A stretch of 64,000 bases of DNA, taken from Betaproteobacteria bacterium (GTDB lineage Bacteria > Pseudomonadota > Gammaproteobacteria > Burkholderiales > Ga0077523). Location: assembly GCA_016713305.1 (NCBI GenBank), contig JADJPK010000004.1, positions 372,001-436,000 of the forward strand. Reading direction: 5' to 3'. Under the pieces are notes generated by a model. The model saw only the letters and a list, made by a program, of their open reading frames with translations. It did not search any database and had not been told where the DNA came from. Within the stretch, counting starts at the first letter, position 1, and the number at the start of each line of letters is the position of its first letter. Made by a program: the position numbers and the translations under genes. Below, piece by piece: positions 53,664-61,826 of the stretch.

Positions 53664-54923
53664 CTAGCGGCTTATGCGATTGCGGCCGCGATCCTTGGCA
53701 CGGTAGAGCGCCTGATCCGCGGCGAGCACCACGGAATCGGCGGTGGAATTGCGGACATCCCGTTCCGCGATGCCGATGCTCACGGTGACCTGCAGAGAGG
53801 CCATGCGGGCACCCTGCCCGCGACGGACGTGCCCTGTATCGGCATGGCCAGGCCTGTCGTCCGCGCGTACCTGCATGCGGTAGTCCTCGATGCACGCGCG
53901 CAACGTCTCAAGGTGCGGCACCGCTTCACGCACGCTCTTTCCCGGGAAGACCACCGCGAATTCCTCGCCTCCGAAACGATAGGCACGCGCGTTGCCGCCC
54001 ACCTTGGCGAGATGCGACGCGATCATCCGCAGCACCTGGTCTCCCGTGTCGTGACCGAACTTGTCGTTGACCCGCTTGAAGTGGTCGACATCCACCATTG
54101 CAATGGCGAACCGGTCGCCCAGCGAGAGCAATTTCTCGTTGAAGGCACGGCGGCCGCCGAGACCGGTCAGTTCGTCCGCGAACGCGAACCGGTGGGCATC
54201 CTGCAGCACGCCAATCATGAGGCCCAGCGCCGCGGTGCCAAATGCAAGCCCGACGGCGTAGGGAACGTACGAGAGGCTACCCGCCACACCTACCGCTCCG
54301 GCCACCATGACCAGCGACGCATCGATGGCCCCGCCTCGCAGCTTCAGGGAGACGACGTTGACACCCAGGGCAATGCCTATGGCCAGGAGCGCCGCCGACG
54401 GAAGCGACGTGCCCGCGGCGGGCGCCATCAGGGCCGGCGCCACGCGGTGCACCCAGGCCCAGCCACCGTTGGAGACGAGCCACGCCATCACGGCCGTCAC
54501 CGCCAGCAAGACCCCGGCGCGGCGCATGGTGTGAAGGCTCGCGATCCCGCGCTCCCGGGCCGCCGCGATCGCCGCCACCATCAGTGGAAGCACGACGAAC
54601 ACCGCAGAGAACTGGAGCGGAGACGACTGGAGGGCGCCGGCGGAGTGCAGCGCGTAGGCCGCGGACTGAGATGCGACGGCCAGCGCGACACGTCCCCGGT
54701 TGAAGGCGATCGCGATGGCGCCGGCCGATGCGAAGACGAGGAATGGACCGTAATGGTGAAGCCCCGCGAGTTCCCGCGGGAGGGACGGCACGAACGGCAG
54801 CAACGCCAGTGAACTCACCAGCAGCAGAAGCTGGATCGCGGCGAACTGCAGCCCCCGGTGCGATGACGCGACGGGTGGCAGCTGCCCGACTCCGTGAGGC
54901 TGCGTTGCCGAGAATGCCTGCAT
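53664..54923 (-). CDS. membrane-bound diguanylate cyclase (GGDEF)
   Basis: This 419-residue protein has an N-terminal region of about eight hydrophobic segments (about residues 25-230) followed by a GGDEF domain: DELTGLGGRRAFNEKL, FAIAMVDVDHFKRVNDKFGHD, and active site RFGGEEF, then VSIGIAERD. The active GGEEF form suggests it makes cyclic di-GMP. I see no inhibitory RxxD motif at the usual place. A His/Asp-containing insertion (residues about 360-380) in the domain is unusual. The start is ATG 54923; the upstream open frame is not used. Confidence 0.92.
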   Translation of the reverse strand: MQAFSATQPHGVGQLPPVASSHRGLQFAAIQLLLLVSSLALLPFVPSLPRELAGLHHYGPFLVFASAGAIAIAFNRGRVALAVASQSAAYALHSAGALQSSPLQFSAVFVVLPLMVAAIAAARERGIASLHTMRRAGVLLAVTAVMAWLVSNGGWAWVHRVAPALMAPAAGTSLPSAALLAIGIALGVNVVSLKLRGGAIDASLVMVAGAVGVAGSLSYVPYAVGLAFGTAALGLMIGVLQDAHRFAFADELTGLGGRRAFNEKLLSLGDRFAIAMVDVDHFKRVNDKFGHDTGDQVLRMIASHLAKVGGNARAYRFGGEEFAVVFPGKSVREAVPHLETLRACIEDYRMQVRADDRPGHADTGHVRRGQGARMASLQVTVSIGIAERDVRNSTADSVVLAADQALYRAKDRGRNRISR

Positions 54924-55086
54924 GTTCCTACCTTCGACCCGTTCTCCCTGCCGCGTACCATAAGCACTACGGCGCCGCCCCGCTAGTGTCTCGAAACAAC
55001 GACTTCGGCGACACGCCGCACGAGGTTCACACCTGCGTTTCCGCAACGCGTCAGCGGGGTGAACCGCTGACGAGGAATGCACTGCA

Positions 55087-55569
55087 ATGACGCCACTGCT
55101 GCTTTGGCTTGTTTCCGCGCTGTTGGTTCTCGCGGGTCTCGCCGGATCCGTGCTTCCCGTCCTGCCGGGCGCGCCGTTCGTGTTCGCGGGACTCGCACTC
55201 GCGGCGTGGATCGACAGCTTCGAAAGAGTGGGAATGGGCACATTGATCATCATCGGAGCACTCGCTGCGTTGTCGTTCGCCATCGATCTCGTTGCCAGCG
55301 TGCATGGCGCACGCAGGGCAGGCGCATCGAAACAAGCCCTCGTGGGCGCCGGCATCGGGGCCGCACTGGGGGCGCTCTTCGGTCTCCTGGGTCTGATCGT
55401 CGGTCCGTTCCTGGGTGCCGCCGTCGGTCAGCTCATCGCGGGAAGCGATCTGCTGCGCGCGGGGCGTGTCGGCTTCGGGGCCTGGACCGGCTTCCTCGTG
55501 GGAAGCGTGCTGAAGCTTGTCATCGGTCTCGCGATGGTCGCCATATTCGTGATTTCATATGCTTTCTGA
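55087..55569 (+). CDS. DUF456 family membrane protein
   Basis: This 160-residue, very hydrophobic protein has about four membrane segments rich in Gly/Ala, including LAGSVLPVLPGAPFVFAGLAL near the N-terminus and GAGIGAALGALFGLLGLIVGP in the middle. These glycine-zipper-like features are those of DUF456, whose function is unknown. It is divergent from the GGDEF gene and 99 bases ahead of a lipoprotein gene on the same strand. Confidence 0.88.
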   Translation: MTPLLLWLVSALLVLAGLAGSVLPVLPGAPFVFAGLALAAWIDSFERVGMGTLIIIGALAALSFAIDLVASVHGARRAGASKQALVGAGIGAALGALFGLLGLIVGPFLGAAVGQLIAGSDLLRAGRVGFGAWTGFLVGSVLKLVIGLAMVAIFVISYAF

Positions 55570-55668
55570 CGCTCGCGTACGCCAAGTGCCGGGTGCCGGC
55601 GAAACCCGCCGGCCGGGACACCCTTGCACGTCTATCCCGCGACGCGAACCCCGACGGAGAAACCCGAC

Positions 55669-56211
55669 ATGAATCGCCTGCTGCCGCTCTTCATCACGAT
55701 GCTGCTTGCCACCGGTTGCGCCTCCCTCAGCGAAAAGCAGTGCAAGACCGTCAACTGGCAGGAGCAGGGTGCGCGCGATGCCTACGACGGCTGGGATCGG
55801 AGCCGCTTCGAGGACCACCGGGAAGCGTGCTCGGAACACGGCATCGCGACCGACACTGCCGCGTACACGAAGGGTTTCGACGAAGGGCTGGCGAGGCTCT
55901 GCACGGGTGCGCGCGGCTACGCGATGGGAACCGAGGGCAAGACCTACCGCAACACCTGCCCGCCGGAGACCGACGCGAAGTTCCGCGAGGGCTTCCGGTT
56001 GGGAACCGACATCCGCAAGGAACGGCGGCAGATCGACAGCACGCAGGTCCAGATACGCGCGGCCGAGGACAAGCTCAAGAAGTCGCAGAGTGCGGAAGAG
56101 CGCGAGAACCTGCGCCGGCAGATCCGCACCCTGGACGAAGAGATCCTGGATGCCCAAAGGCGCGTCCGCCGTCTGGAGGAAGATGCAACCCGGGCCGGAT
56201 TCGGCGGTTGA
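55669..56211 (+). CDS. DUF2799-type lipoprotein
   Basis: This 180-residue precursor starts at ATG 55669 with a lipoprotein signal and lipobox LLATGC at about residue 17. The mature part has the Gly-Arg/Asp-Cys pattern of DUF2799 (GARDAYDGWDRSRFEDHREAC and TKGFDEGLARLC) and a C-terminal coiled coil from about residue 120. It is probably anchored in the outer membrane facing the periplasm. No function is known for the family. Confidence 0.82.
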   Translation: MNRLLPLFITMLLATGCASLSEKQCKTVNWQEQGARDAYDGWDRSRFEDHREACSEHGIATDTAAYTKGFDEGLARLCTGARGYAMGTEGKTYRNTCPPETDAKFREGFRLGTDIRKERRQIDSTQVQIRAAEDKLKKSQSAEERENLRRQIRTLDEEILDAQRRVRRLEEDATRAGFGG

Positions 56212-56485
56212 CCCTGCCTTGACCGGATGGGGGAAACCACCGGCCGGCACGCCGGAGAACGTCCAGGCAAGGCGCGCGGATCGCATCCGTCGATCGGATC
56301 CTCCGCTGGGAAGCGCTTTCGCCGTGGCCCCACAGTCCCATCCTGCCGTCGCCTCCGGCCTTGCCCTCCCCCGTCCCCGGGCTGCACGCGATCCGGGTGC
56401 ATTTTCCAGAACTTCCCTAGAATCGAGCCTTTCCCTTTGCCGCGATCCGATGCGCGGCCTTGACCCCCATCTTCTCGAGGACACC

Positions 56486-57967
56486 ATGAATGCACCCGTC
56501 ACCGGCGGCACGCTCGACAGCGGCCTGCTCGAATTCCAGAACTTCATCGACGGCAAGTGGCGCCCTGCGGCCGATGGACGCACCGTGGACGTCGTGTCTC
56601 CCAGCGACGGCAAGGTGTTCGCCCGCATCGCCCGAGGAACGGCGTCCGACATCGACGATGCCGTGGCCGCCGCGCGGCGCGCCTTCGAGGAAGGTCCATG
56701 GCCGCGCATGCCCGCCGTGGAACGCGGGCGCCTGATGGTGAAGCTAGGCGCCAAGATCGCGGAACATGCCGAAGAACTCGCCCAGCTCGAGGCCCGCGAC
56801 ACCGGCAAGCCGATGAAGCAGGCGCGCGCCGACATGGTCGCAGCTGCGCGGTACTTCGAGTTCTACGGTTCCGCCGCCGACAAGGTCCATGGCGACGTGA
56901 TCCCGTTCCTGGAAGGCTACATGGTCACCGTGCTGCGCGACCCCAAGGGCGTCACCGGCCACATCATTCCCTGGAACTACCCGGCCCAGATGTTCGGGCG
57001 CACGCTGGCACCGGCACTCGCCATGGGCAACTGCACCGTGATGAAGCCGGCGGAGGAAGCCTGCCTGACGCCGCTACGGCTCACCGCACTGGCGCAAGAG
57101 GTGGGCTTTCCCGCCGGTGTCCTGAATGTGGTGAGCGGTATCGGCGAGGAAGCAGGTGCCGCGCTGTCTGGGCATCCCGGCATCGACTTCCTGTCCTTCA
57201 CCGGCTCACCTGAAGTGGGCACGCTGGTCCAGATCGCGGCCGCGAGAAACCACATCGGCTGCACGCTGGAACTGGGCGGCAAGTCGCCGCAGATCGTGTT
57301 CGACGATGCCGACTTCGACGCAGCCGTCCCCGTGGTGGTGGCCGCGATCGTGCAGAACGGCGGCCAGACCTGCTCCGCGGGCAGCCGGGTGCTGGTCCAG
57401 CGCAACGTCTACGACGCCTTCATGGCCCGCGTGGCGGAGCGCTTCGCGCAGCTTCGCGTGGGCTCCCACGTCATGGATCTCGATTGCGGACCGCTCATCA
57501 GCGCCACCCAGAAGAAACGCGTGGAAGGCTTCATCCAGCGTGCGAAGGCCGAGGGCGTGAAGGTGCTGGCCGAAGCCACGATCGCGGAAGGGACCCCTGC
57601 CGGTGGCTTCTATGTGGCACCGACCCTGTTCGGACCCGTTCCGCGCACCAATGCGCTGGCGTGCGACGAAGTGTTCGGGCCCGTGCTGTCCGCCATTCCC
57701 TTCGAGGACGAGGCGGACGCGATCAAGCTCGCGAACTCCACCGAATTCGGGTTGGTGGCCGGCATCTGGAGCGGCAACGGTGCGCGGCAGATGCGGGTCG
57801 CGAAGGGCATGCGGTGCGGCCAGGTCTTCGTGAACGGATACGGCGCCGGCGGTGGCATCGAATTGCCCTTCGGCGGCGTCAAGAAGAGCGGCCACGGGCG
57901 GGAGAAAGGTTTCGAGGCGCTGCGCGAGTTCTCGCACGCCAAGACCGTCGTCTACAAGCACGGGTAA
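56486..57967 (+). CDS. aldehyde dehydrogenase family protein
   Basis: This 493-residue NAD(P)-dependent enzyme starts at ATG 56486 (MNAPVTGGTLDSGLLEFQNF). The catalytic Cys lies in GGQTCSAGSRV, the general-base Glu in LELGGKSPQIV, and the cofactor residues in IIPWNYPAQMFGRTLAPAL and SFTGSPEVG. It resembles broad-specificity or betaine/gamma-aminobutyraldehyde dehydrogenases. It stands alone, with no obvious pathway partner. The open frame upstream belongs to a shadow of the lipoprotein gene. Confidence 0.93.
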   Translation: MNAPVTGGTLDSGLLEFQNFIDGKWRPAADGRTVDVVSPSDGKVFARIARGTASDIDDAVAAARRAFEEGPWPRMPAVERGRLMVKLGAKIAEHAEELAQLEARDTGKPMKQARADMVAAARYFEFYGSAADKVHGDVIPFLEGYMVTVLRDPKGVTGHIIPWNYPAQMFGRTLAPALAMGNCTVMKPAEEACLTPLRLTALAQEVGFPAGVLNVVSGIGEEAGAALSGHPGIDFLSFTGSPEVGTLVQIAAARNHIGCTLELGGKSPQIVFDDADFDAAVPVVVAAIVQNGGQTCSAGSRVLVQRNVYDAFMARVAERFAQLRVGSHVMDLDCGPLISATQKKRVEGFIQRAKAEGVKVLAEATIAEGTPAGGFYVAPTLFGPVPRTNALACDEVFGPVLSAIPFEDEADAIKLANSTEFGLVAGIWSGNGARQMRVAKGMRCGQVFVNGYGAGGGIELPFGGVKKSGHGREKGFEALREFSHAKTVVYKHG

Positions 57968-58227
57968 CGCTGGCCTGGAGCAGCCCGGGCCTGGTCCCCG
58001 GACCCTGGCCCCCAGGAACACTCAGGCCGCCTCCGGCGGCCGACGGCATCCACGTTTTCGCGGCCATGGGCCGCGGCTGACCGGACATCGGGTCTCTGGA
58101 CCGGGGACTGGACCCGCCTGAGCCTCAGGCCGCGAAAGGGGCCCCGTGCAGCCCGAGGCCCGCGGCGCCTTGCCGCGGGCGAAACGAACCAGGGGCTGGG
58201 GACTGGGGTCTCGGGCCTGTCGCCCCT

Positions 58228-58908
58228 CTATCCCGCCCCGCAACACGCCTTGTACTTCTTGCCGCTGCCGCACGGGCAGGGATCGTTGCGCCCCACCTTG
58301 GGCGCGTCACGCTTCACGGTGTCGGGCTTGCGTTTTTCGAACCAGTAGTCGAAGGCGTTCTGCACCACCAGCGGAAGCTCCTCCTGGCAGCGAAGGATCA
58401 CTTCCTCCCGGGTGGCACCATCCTCGGTGAGCATTTCGACGATCTCGTCGTCCTCCTCCAATCCACCCGACAGCGCCACGAACGGGAACAGCAACTCGTC
58501 GACGACTTCCTCCTCGCCCGCGTCGTACCAGGCGGGATCGGCCAGTTCCACCCCTTCCAGGTATCCCGCCACCCAGGGCTCGAAGTCGTACTCGTCGCCT
58601 GATTCGTCCTTCGGGTAGACCAGCAGGGGAATGCCTTCGCCCTCCCCGAGATCCCGCAGCACGTCCGCGTAGAGGCGGTCGACGAGCCGGACCAGTTCCT
58701 GGGATTGGGGGTCGGTGTCCCAGCCGTCTTCCTTGCCCACGGCCACGGCCATCCAGCGGTCGCGGCTGACAGGCTCCGGTGCGCTGATGCACGCGGCGAG
58801 GAATCCCTGCAGAGAATCGATCCACAAAGGATCGAGCCCCGGGGGATGCGAATCGAGCAAGGTTTCGAGGCGGTCGAGTTCCGCCTCGGTCATGGGAATG
58901 GCGGCCAT
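58228..58908 (-). CDS. UPF0149/YecA family protein with SEC-C zinc motif
   Basis: This 226-residue protein has an N-terminal UPF0149/YgfB-like helical domain (MTEAELDRLETLLDS, WIDSLQGFLAACISAPEPV, FEPWVAGYLEGVEL) and a C-terminal SEC-C motif GRNDPCPCGSGKKYKACCG, which binds zinc and in SecA contacts SecB or ribosomes. YecA-type proteins have been linked to ribosome binding and protein quality control. It is probably cytoplasmic. The gene is downstream of argB on the same strand. Confidence 0.92.
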   Translation of the reverse strand: MAAIPMTEAELDRLETLLDSHPPGLDPLWIDSLQGFLAACISAPEPVSRDRWMAVAVGKEDGWDTDPQSQELVRLVDRLYADVLRDLGEGEGIPLLVYPKDESGDEYDFEPWVAGYLEGVELADPAWYDAGEEEVVDELLFPFVALSGGLEEDDEIVEMLTEDGATREEVILRCQEELPLVVQNAFDYWFEKRKPDTVKRDAPKVGRNDPCPCGSGKKYKACCGAG

Positions 58909-58943
58909 GCGTCTTCTCCGGTGGGGCCCCCTCTGCGGTGGGC

Positions 58944-59834
58944 CTATTTCGCCTTGATGAGGGTGCCGACGCCCTGGTCGGTCAGCACTTCCAGGAGCAG
59001 CGAGTGCTCCACGCGTCCGTCGATGATGTGCACGCTGCGCACGCCGCTGCGGGCAGCGTCCAGCGCGGAGGAGATCTTCGGCAGCATGCCGCCGTACAGC
59101 GTGCCATCCGCGAAGAGGTCGTCGATCTGCTTCGGCGTGAGTCCGGTGAGCAGATTGCCGTCCCTGTCCAGCACGCCGGGCGTGTTCGTCAGCAGGATCA
59201 GCTTTTCGGCCTTGAGGATCTCGGCGAGCTTGCCCGCCACCACGTCGGCGTTGATGTTGTACGACTCGCCCTCCTCTCCCACGCCGATCGGCGCGATGAC
59301 GGGAATGAAGTCACCCGTGTCCAGGAACGCGATGATCGACGGGTCGATGGAGACGATCTGCCCCACCTGGCCGATGTCCAGCAGTTCCTCGGGCTTGTCC
59401 TTGTTGGGCATCAGCAGCTTGCGCGCCCGGATGAACGAGCCGTCCTGGCCCGTGAGGCCTACCGCCTTGCCGCCGTGGCGGTTGATCAGGTTGACGATCT
59501 CCTTGTTCACCGAACCGCCCAGGACCATCTCGACGATGTCCATGGTCTCCTCGTCGGTGACCCGCATGCCCTGGATGAACTGTCCCTGCTTGCCGACGCG
59601 CTTCAGCACTTCGTCGATCTGGGGGCCGCCGCCATGGACCACGACCGGATTCATGCCGACGAGCTTCAGCAGGACGACATCCCGGGCAAAGCTTTCCTTC
59701 AACGCCGGGTCGGTCATGGCGTTTCCGCCGTACTTGACCACGATGGTCTTGTCCTGGAACCGCCGGATGTAGGGCAGCGCCTCGGCCAGGACCTGGGCTT
59801 TCTGGAAAGGCTGGAGGGGAGGAGAGTCGGACAT
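58944..59834 (-). CDS. argB: acetylglutamate kinase
   Basis: It phosphorylates N-acetylglutamate, the second step of arginine synthesis. Its 296 residues include KTIVVKYGGNAM, LVGMNPVVVHGGGPQIDEVL, GLTGQDGSFIRA, NINADVVAGKLAEIL and LLTNTPGVLD, the amino-acid-kinase fold. The long form with VQ-type N-terminal helix (LAEALPYIRRF) suggests an arginine-inhibited hexamer. Arginine synthesis links it functionally to carAB elsewhere in the window. Confidence 0.97.
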   Translation of the reverse strand: MSDSPPLQPFQKAQVLAEALPYIRRFQDKTIVVKYGGNAMTDPALKESFARDVVLLKLVGMNPVVVHGGGPQIDEVLKRVGKQGQFIQGMRVTDEETMDIVEMVLGGSVNKEIVNLINRHGGKAVGLTGQDGSFIRARKLLMPNKDKPEELLDIGQVGQIVSIDPSIIAFLDTGDFIPVIAPIGVGEEGESYNINADVVAGKLAEILKAEKLILLTNTPGVLDRDGNLLTGLTPKQIDDLFADGTLYGGMLPKISSALDAARSGVRSVHIIDGRVEHSLLLEVLTDQGVGTLIKAK

Positions 59835-59913
59835 GGGAACGGCACCGGTGAAGAGGGGCGGATTGTATCGACCCCCCGAAGCCCGTCCAAGCGGACAAGG
59901 CCCGCGCGTCCAA

Positions 59914-59943
59914 AGAAAGACGGCCCCGGAGGGCCGTCTTTCT
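59914..59943 (-). terminator. terminator after the small heat-shock gene
   Basis: AGAAAGACGGCCC (59914-59926) and GGGCCGTCTTTCT (59931-59943) are perfect 13-base arms around a 4-base loop. Read on the minus strand the stem ends in TCTTTCTTTG, a T-rich tail 23 bases beyond the hsp20 stop. The A-rich opposite arm makes it potentially bidirectional, but only the minus-strand gene reaches it. Confidence 0.88.
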
Positions 59944-59965
59944 CATCTGGCGGGCAGGAGCACCG

Positions 59966-60388
59966 TCACTGCACGGAGATGCGCTTGGACGAAACCGTCG
60001 CCTTCTTGGGAAGCGTCAACTCCAGCACTCCATCGCTGTACCTGGCCTGCGACCCCGCCGAATCCACCTCCGACGCCAGAGAGAACATCCGTTGCACCTT
60101 GCCGTAGTAGCGTTCACTGCGAAGCACGCGCTCACCTTGCTTTTCTTCGGACTGGCGCTTCACCTCGGCGCTGATGGCCACCTGGTTGCCGTCGATGGTG
60201 ACGTGGATGTCTTCCTTCTTCACCCCGGGGATCTCGGCATGCACGACGTAATTGTTGCCGTCCTCCTTCACGTCCATCTTGATCTGGACCGGGCGCTCGT
60301 TCTCGAAGGCGACCGGCTTCACGAAGAAACCGCGGAACAGGTCATCGAGGGAATCCTCGAAGGGATTGAATCGGGTGACATTGGCCAT
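59966..60388 (-). CDS. Hsp20/alpha-crystallin family small heat-shock protein
   Basis: This 140-residue ATP-independent holdase chaperone starts at ATG 60388 (MANVTRFNPFEDSLDDLFRG). The alpha-crystallin domain spans about residues 35-130: VQIKMDVKEDGNNYVVHAEIPGV, EDIHVTIDGNQVAISAEV, RMFSLASEVDSAG, and the closing ARYSDGVLELTLPKK. A sigma-32-type promoter lies 57 bases upstream, and a strong terminator follows, so it is a single-gene heat-shock unit. Confidence 0.95.
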   Translation of the reverse strand: MANVTRFNPFEDSLDDLFRGFFVKPVAFENERPVQIKMDVKEDGNNYVVHAEIPGVKKEDIHVTIDGNQVAISAEVKRQSEEKQGERVLRSERYYGKVQRMFSLASEVDSAGSQARYSDGVLELTLPKKATVSSKRISVQ

Positions 60389-60444
60389 GTGAATTTCTCC
60401 TCTCAGGAGTGGTCCGAAGCGCACGACGTTGCGCCGATGTCACC

Positions 60445-60473
60445 AAAGTGGGTGCCCGGCGAGCGCTTTCAAG
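60445..60473 (-). promoter_or_regulatory. sigma-32 (heat-shock) type promoter of hsp20
   Basis: On the minus strand CTTGAAA (60473-60467) is followed after 14 bases by CCCACTTT (60452-60445). The heat-shock sigma consensus is CTTGAAA and CCCCATNT with similar spacing, so the match is close. The inferred start would give a leader of about 50 bases before the Hsp20 ATG. Confidence 0.7.
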
Positions 60474-60625
60474 GGCACCCGTTGCGGCTCCCTGAATCCG
60501 AATGGCGCCGGCCGCCGTATAAGCCGGCGCATGCGGTTCGACAGAGCGGGTTACCATCCGATCCCGCAGTAGCGGTCCGCACCCGTGCAGGCAACCATCG
60601 AAACCTCAAATTCAGGAGAATCATC

Positions 60626-60940
60626 ATGGCCAGCAAGAAAATCCTCGTTTCCGCCGCAGTGGGTACCGCCGTCGCGGCGTCCCTGGCTGCCGCGTCCCTG
60701 GCGAACGCTGCCGGCAACCCCTTCGAGATGCAGTCCCTGAAGAACGGCTACCAGGTGGCCGCCGCGGACAAGGCCAAGGAGGGCAAGTGCGGCGGCGACA
60801 AGGCCAAGGAAGGCAAGTGCGGTGGCGACAAAGCCAAGGACGGCAAGTGCGGCGGCGACAAGGCCAAGGAAGGCAAATGCGGCGGCGACAAGAAGAAGGA
60901 CGGCAAGTGCGGCGAGGGCAAGTGCGGCGGCAGCAAGTAA
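60626..60940 (+). CDS. hvfA: bufferin/HvfA-type precursor peptide with EGKCG repeats
   Basis: This 104-residue secreted peptide has a signal sequence to about residue 29 (cleavage near LANAAG), then NPFEMQSLKNGYQVAAADKA and a low-complexity tail. The tail holds six (E/D)GKCG motifs with Cys at 55, 65, 75, 85, 95 and 100; four are EGKCG and two DGKCG. In known HvfA/bufferin systems such cysteines are converted by the DUF692/DUF2063 enzyme pair to copper-binding heterocycles. Those two partners follow directly. AGGAGA precedes the ATG by 6 bases. The peptide is predicted to be exported and to buffer copper. Confidence 0.9.
   Translation: MASKKILVSAAVGTAVAASLAAASLANAAGNPFEMQSLKNGYQVAAADKAKEGKCGGDKAKEGKCGGDKAKDGKCGGDKAKEGKCGGDKKKDGKCGEGKCGGSK
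60770..60937. repeat. 30-base coding repeats in the bufferin peptide gene
   Basis: Four full and one partial 30-base units (starting near 60770, 60800, 60830, 60860 and 60890) encode KAKEGKCGGD-like decapeptides. Codon differences between units (GGC/GGT, AAG/AAA, GAG/GAC) show that the array is not freshly duplicated. It can expand or shrink by 10 residues at a time. Confidence 0.9.
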
Positions 60941-60965
60941 GCGGCCCTTTGCCGGTCGAACCGTC

Positions 60966-61826
60966 GTGATTCCCACCGGAGTCCGCGGTGCCGGGCTCGG
61001 CCTGAGGCGGGAACTCATCCCCTCGCTTCAGGCCGGCGTCCCGCCCGAGGTCGAGTTCTTCGAGATCGCACCGGAGAACTGGATGGACATGGGCGGTGCG
61101 AGCGGCCGGCGGTTTCGCGAACTGGCGCAGCAGCGGCCCATCGTCGCCCATGGCTTGTCCCTATCCCTGGGCGGCCCCAAACCCCTGGACGAGATCTTCC
61201 TCCGCCGCGTGCGGCGGTTCCTGGAGGAATTCCGCATCGAGCTCTACACGGAACATCTCGCCTACACCACCGACGACGGCCAGCTCTACGACCTGCTGCC
61301 CATCCCGTTCACCGGGGATGCGGTCCTGCATGTGAGCCGGCGGATCCGCCGGGCCCAGGACATTCTCGGCAGACGCATCGCGGTGGAGAACGCGTCCTAC
61401 TACGTGAGTTCTCCGATCGACGAGATGACCGAGCCTGAGTTCGTGCGGGCGGTACTGGACGAGGCCGACTGCGCATTGCACCTGGATGTCAACAACGTCT
61501 ACGTGAACAGCGTCAATCACGGCTTCGATCCGCGCGCCTACCTCGACGCACTGCCCCCCCATCGCGTCGCCTACCTGCACATGGCAGGTCACTTCCGCGA
61601 AGCGGACGATCTGCTGATCGACACGCACGGCACGGACGTCATCGATCCCGTATGGGACCTGCTCGATTACGCGTACGGCCGGGTCGGCACGCACCCCACG
61701 TTGCTGGAGCGCGACTTCAACATCCCTCCGCTCGAGGCGCTCTTGCCGCAGGTGTCGCGCATCGCATCGCTGCAGCGCGCGCATGGGCTGCTCCCTTCGG
61801 CGAGGCCGGGCCGTGCCGCTTCCTGA
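60966..61826 (+). CDS. hvfB: DUF692 multinuclear iron oxygenase (HvfB/MbnB-like)
   Basis: This 286-residue TIM-barrel enzyme from GTG 60966 (VIPTGVRGAGLGLRREL) belongs to the MbnB family, which oxidises cysteines of a precursor peptide with an iron cluster. Likely metal ligands sit in FEIAPENWMDMG, IVAHGLSLSLGG, YTEHLAYT, RIAVENASYY, LHLDVNNVYVNSVNHGFD, HMAGHFREADD and IDTHGTDV. The start lacks a clear ribosome-binding site, and the frame is open through the peptide gene, so expression may depend on upstream translation. It lies 25 bases after hvfA. Confidence 0.92.
   Translation: MIPTGVRGAGLGLRRELIPSLQAGVPPEVEFFEIAPENWMDMGGASGRRFRELAQQRPIVAHGLSLSLGGPKPLDEIFLRRVRRFLEEFRIELYTEHLAYTTDDGQLYDLLPIPFTGDAVLHVSRRIRRAQDILGRRIAVENASYYVSSPIDEMTEPEFVRAVLDEADCALHLDVNNVYVNSVNHGFDPRAYLDALPPHRVAYLHMAGHFREADDLLIDTHGTDVIDPVWDLLDYAYGRVGTHPTLLERDFNIPPLEALLPQVSRIASLQRAHGLLPSARPGRAAS

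Noticed and set aside
58025..58200. Hairpins at 58025-58041 and 58159-58179 as terminators for the aldehyde dehydrogenase gene
   Set aside because: The stems are strong but neither is followed by a T-run; they may be simple GC-rich complementarity.
60748..60936. A minus-strand Pro/Leu/His-rich repeat protein
   Set aside because: It is the antisense of the bufferin repeats.
60770..60937. CRISPR-like 30-base repeats
   Set aside because: They lie in frame inside a secreted peptide gene and encode the EGKCG-type decapeptides; there are no spacers.
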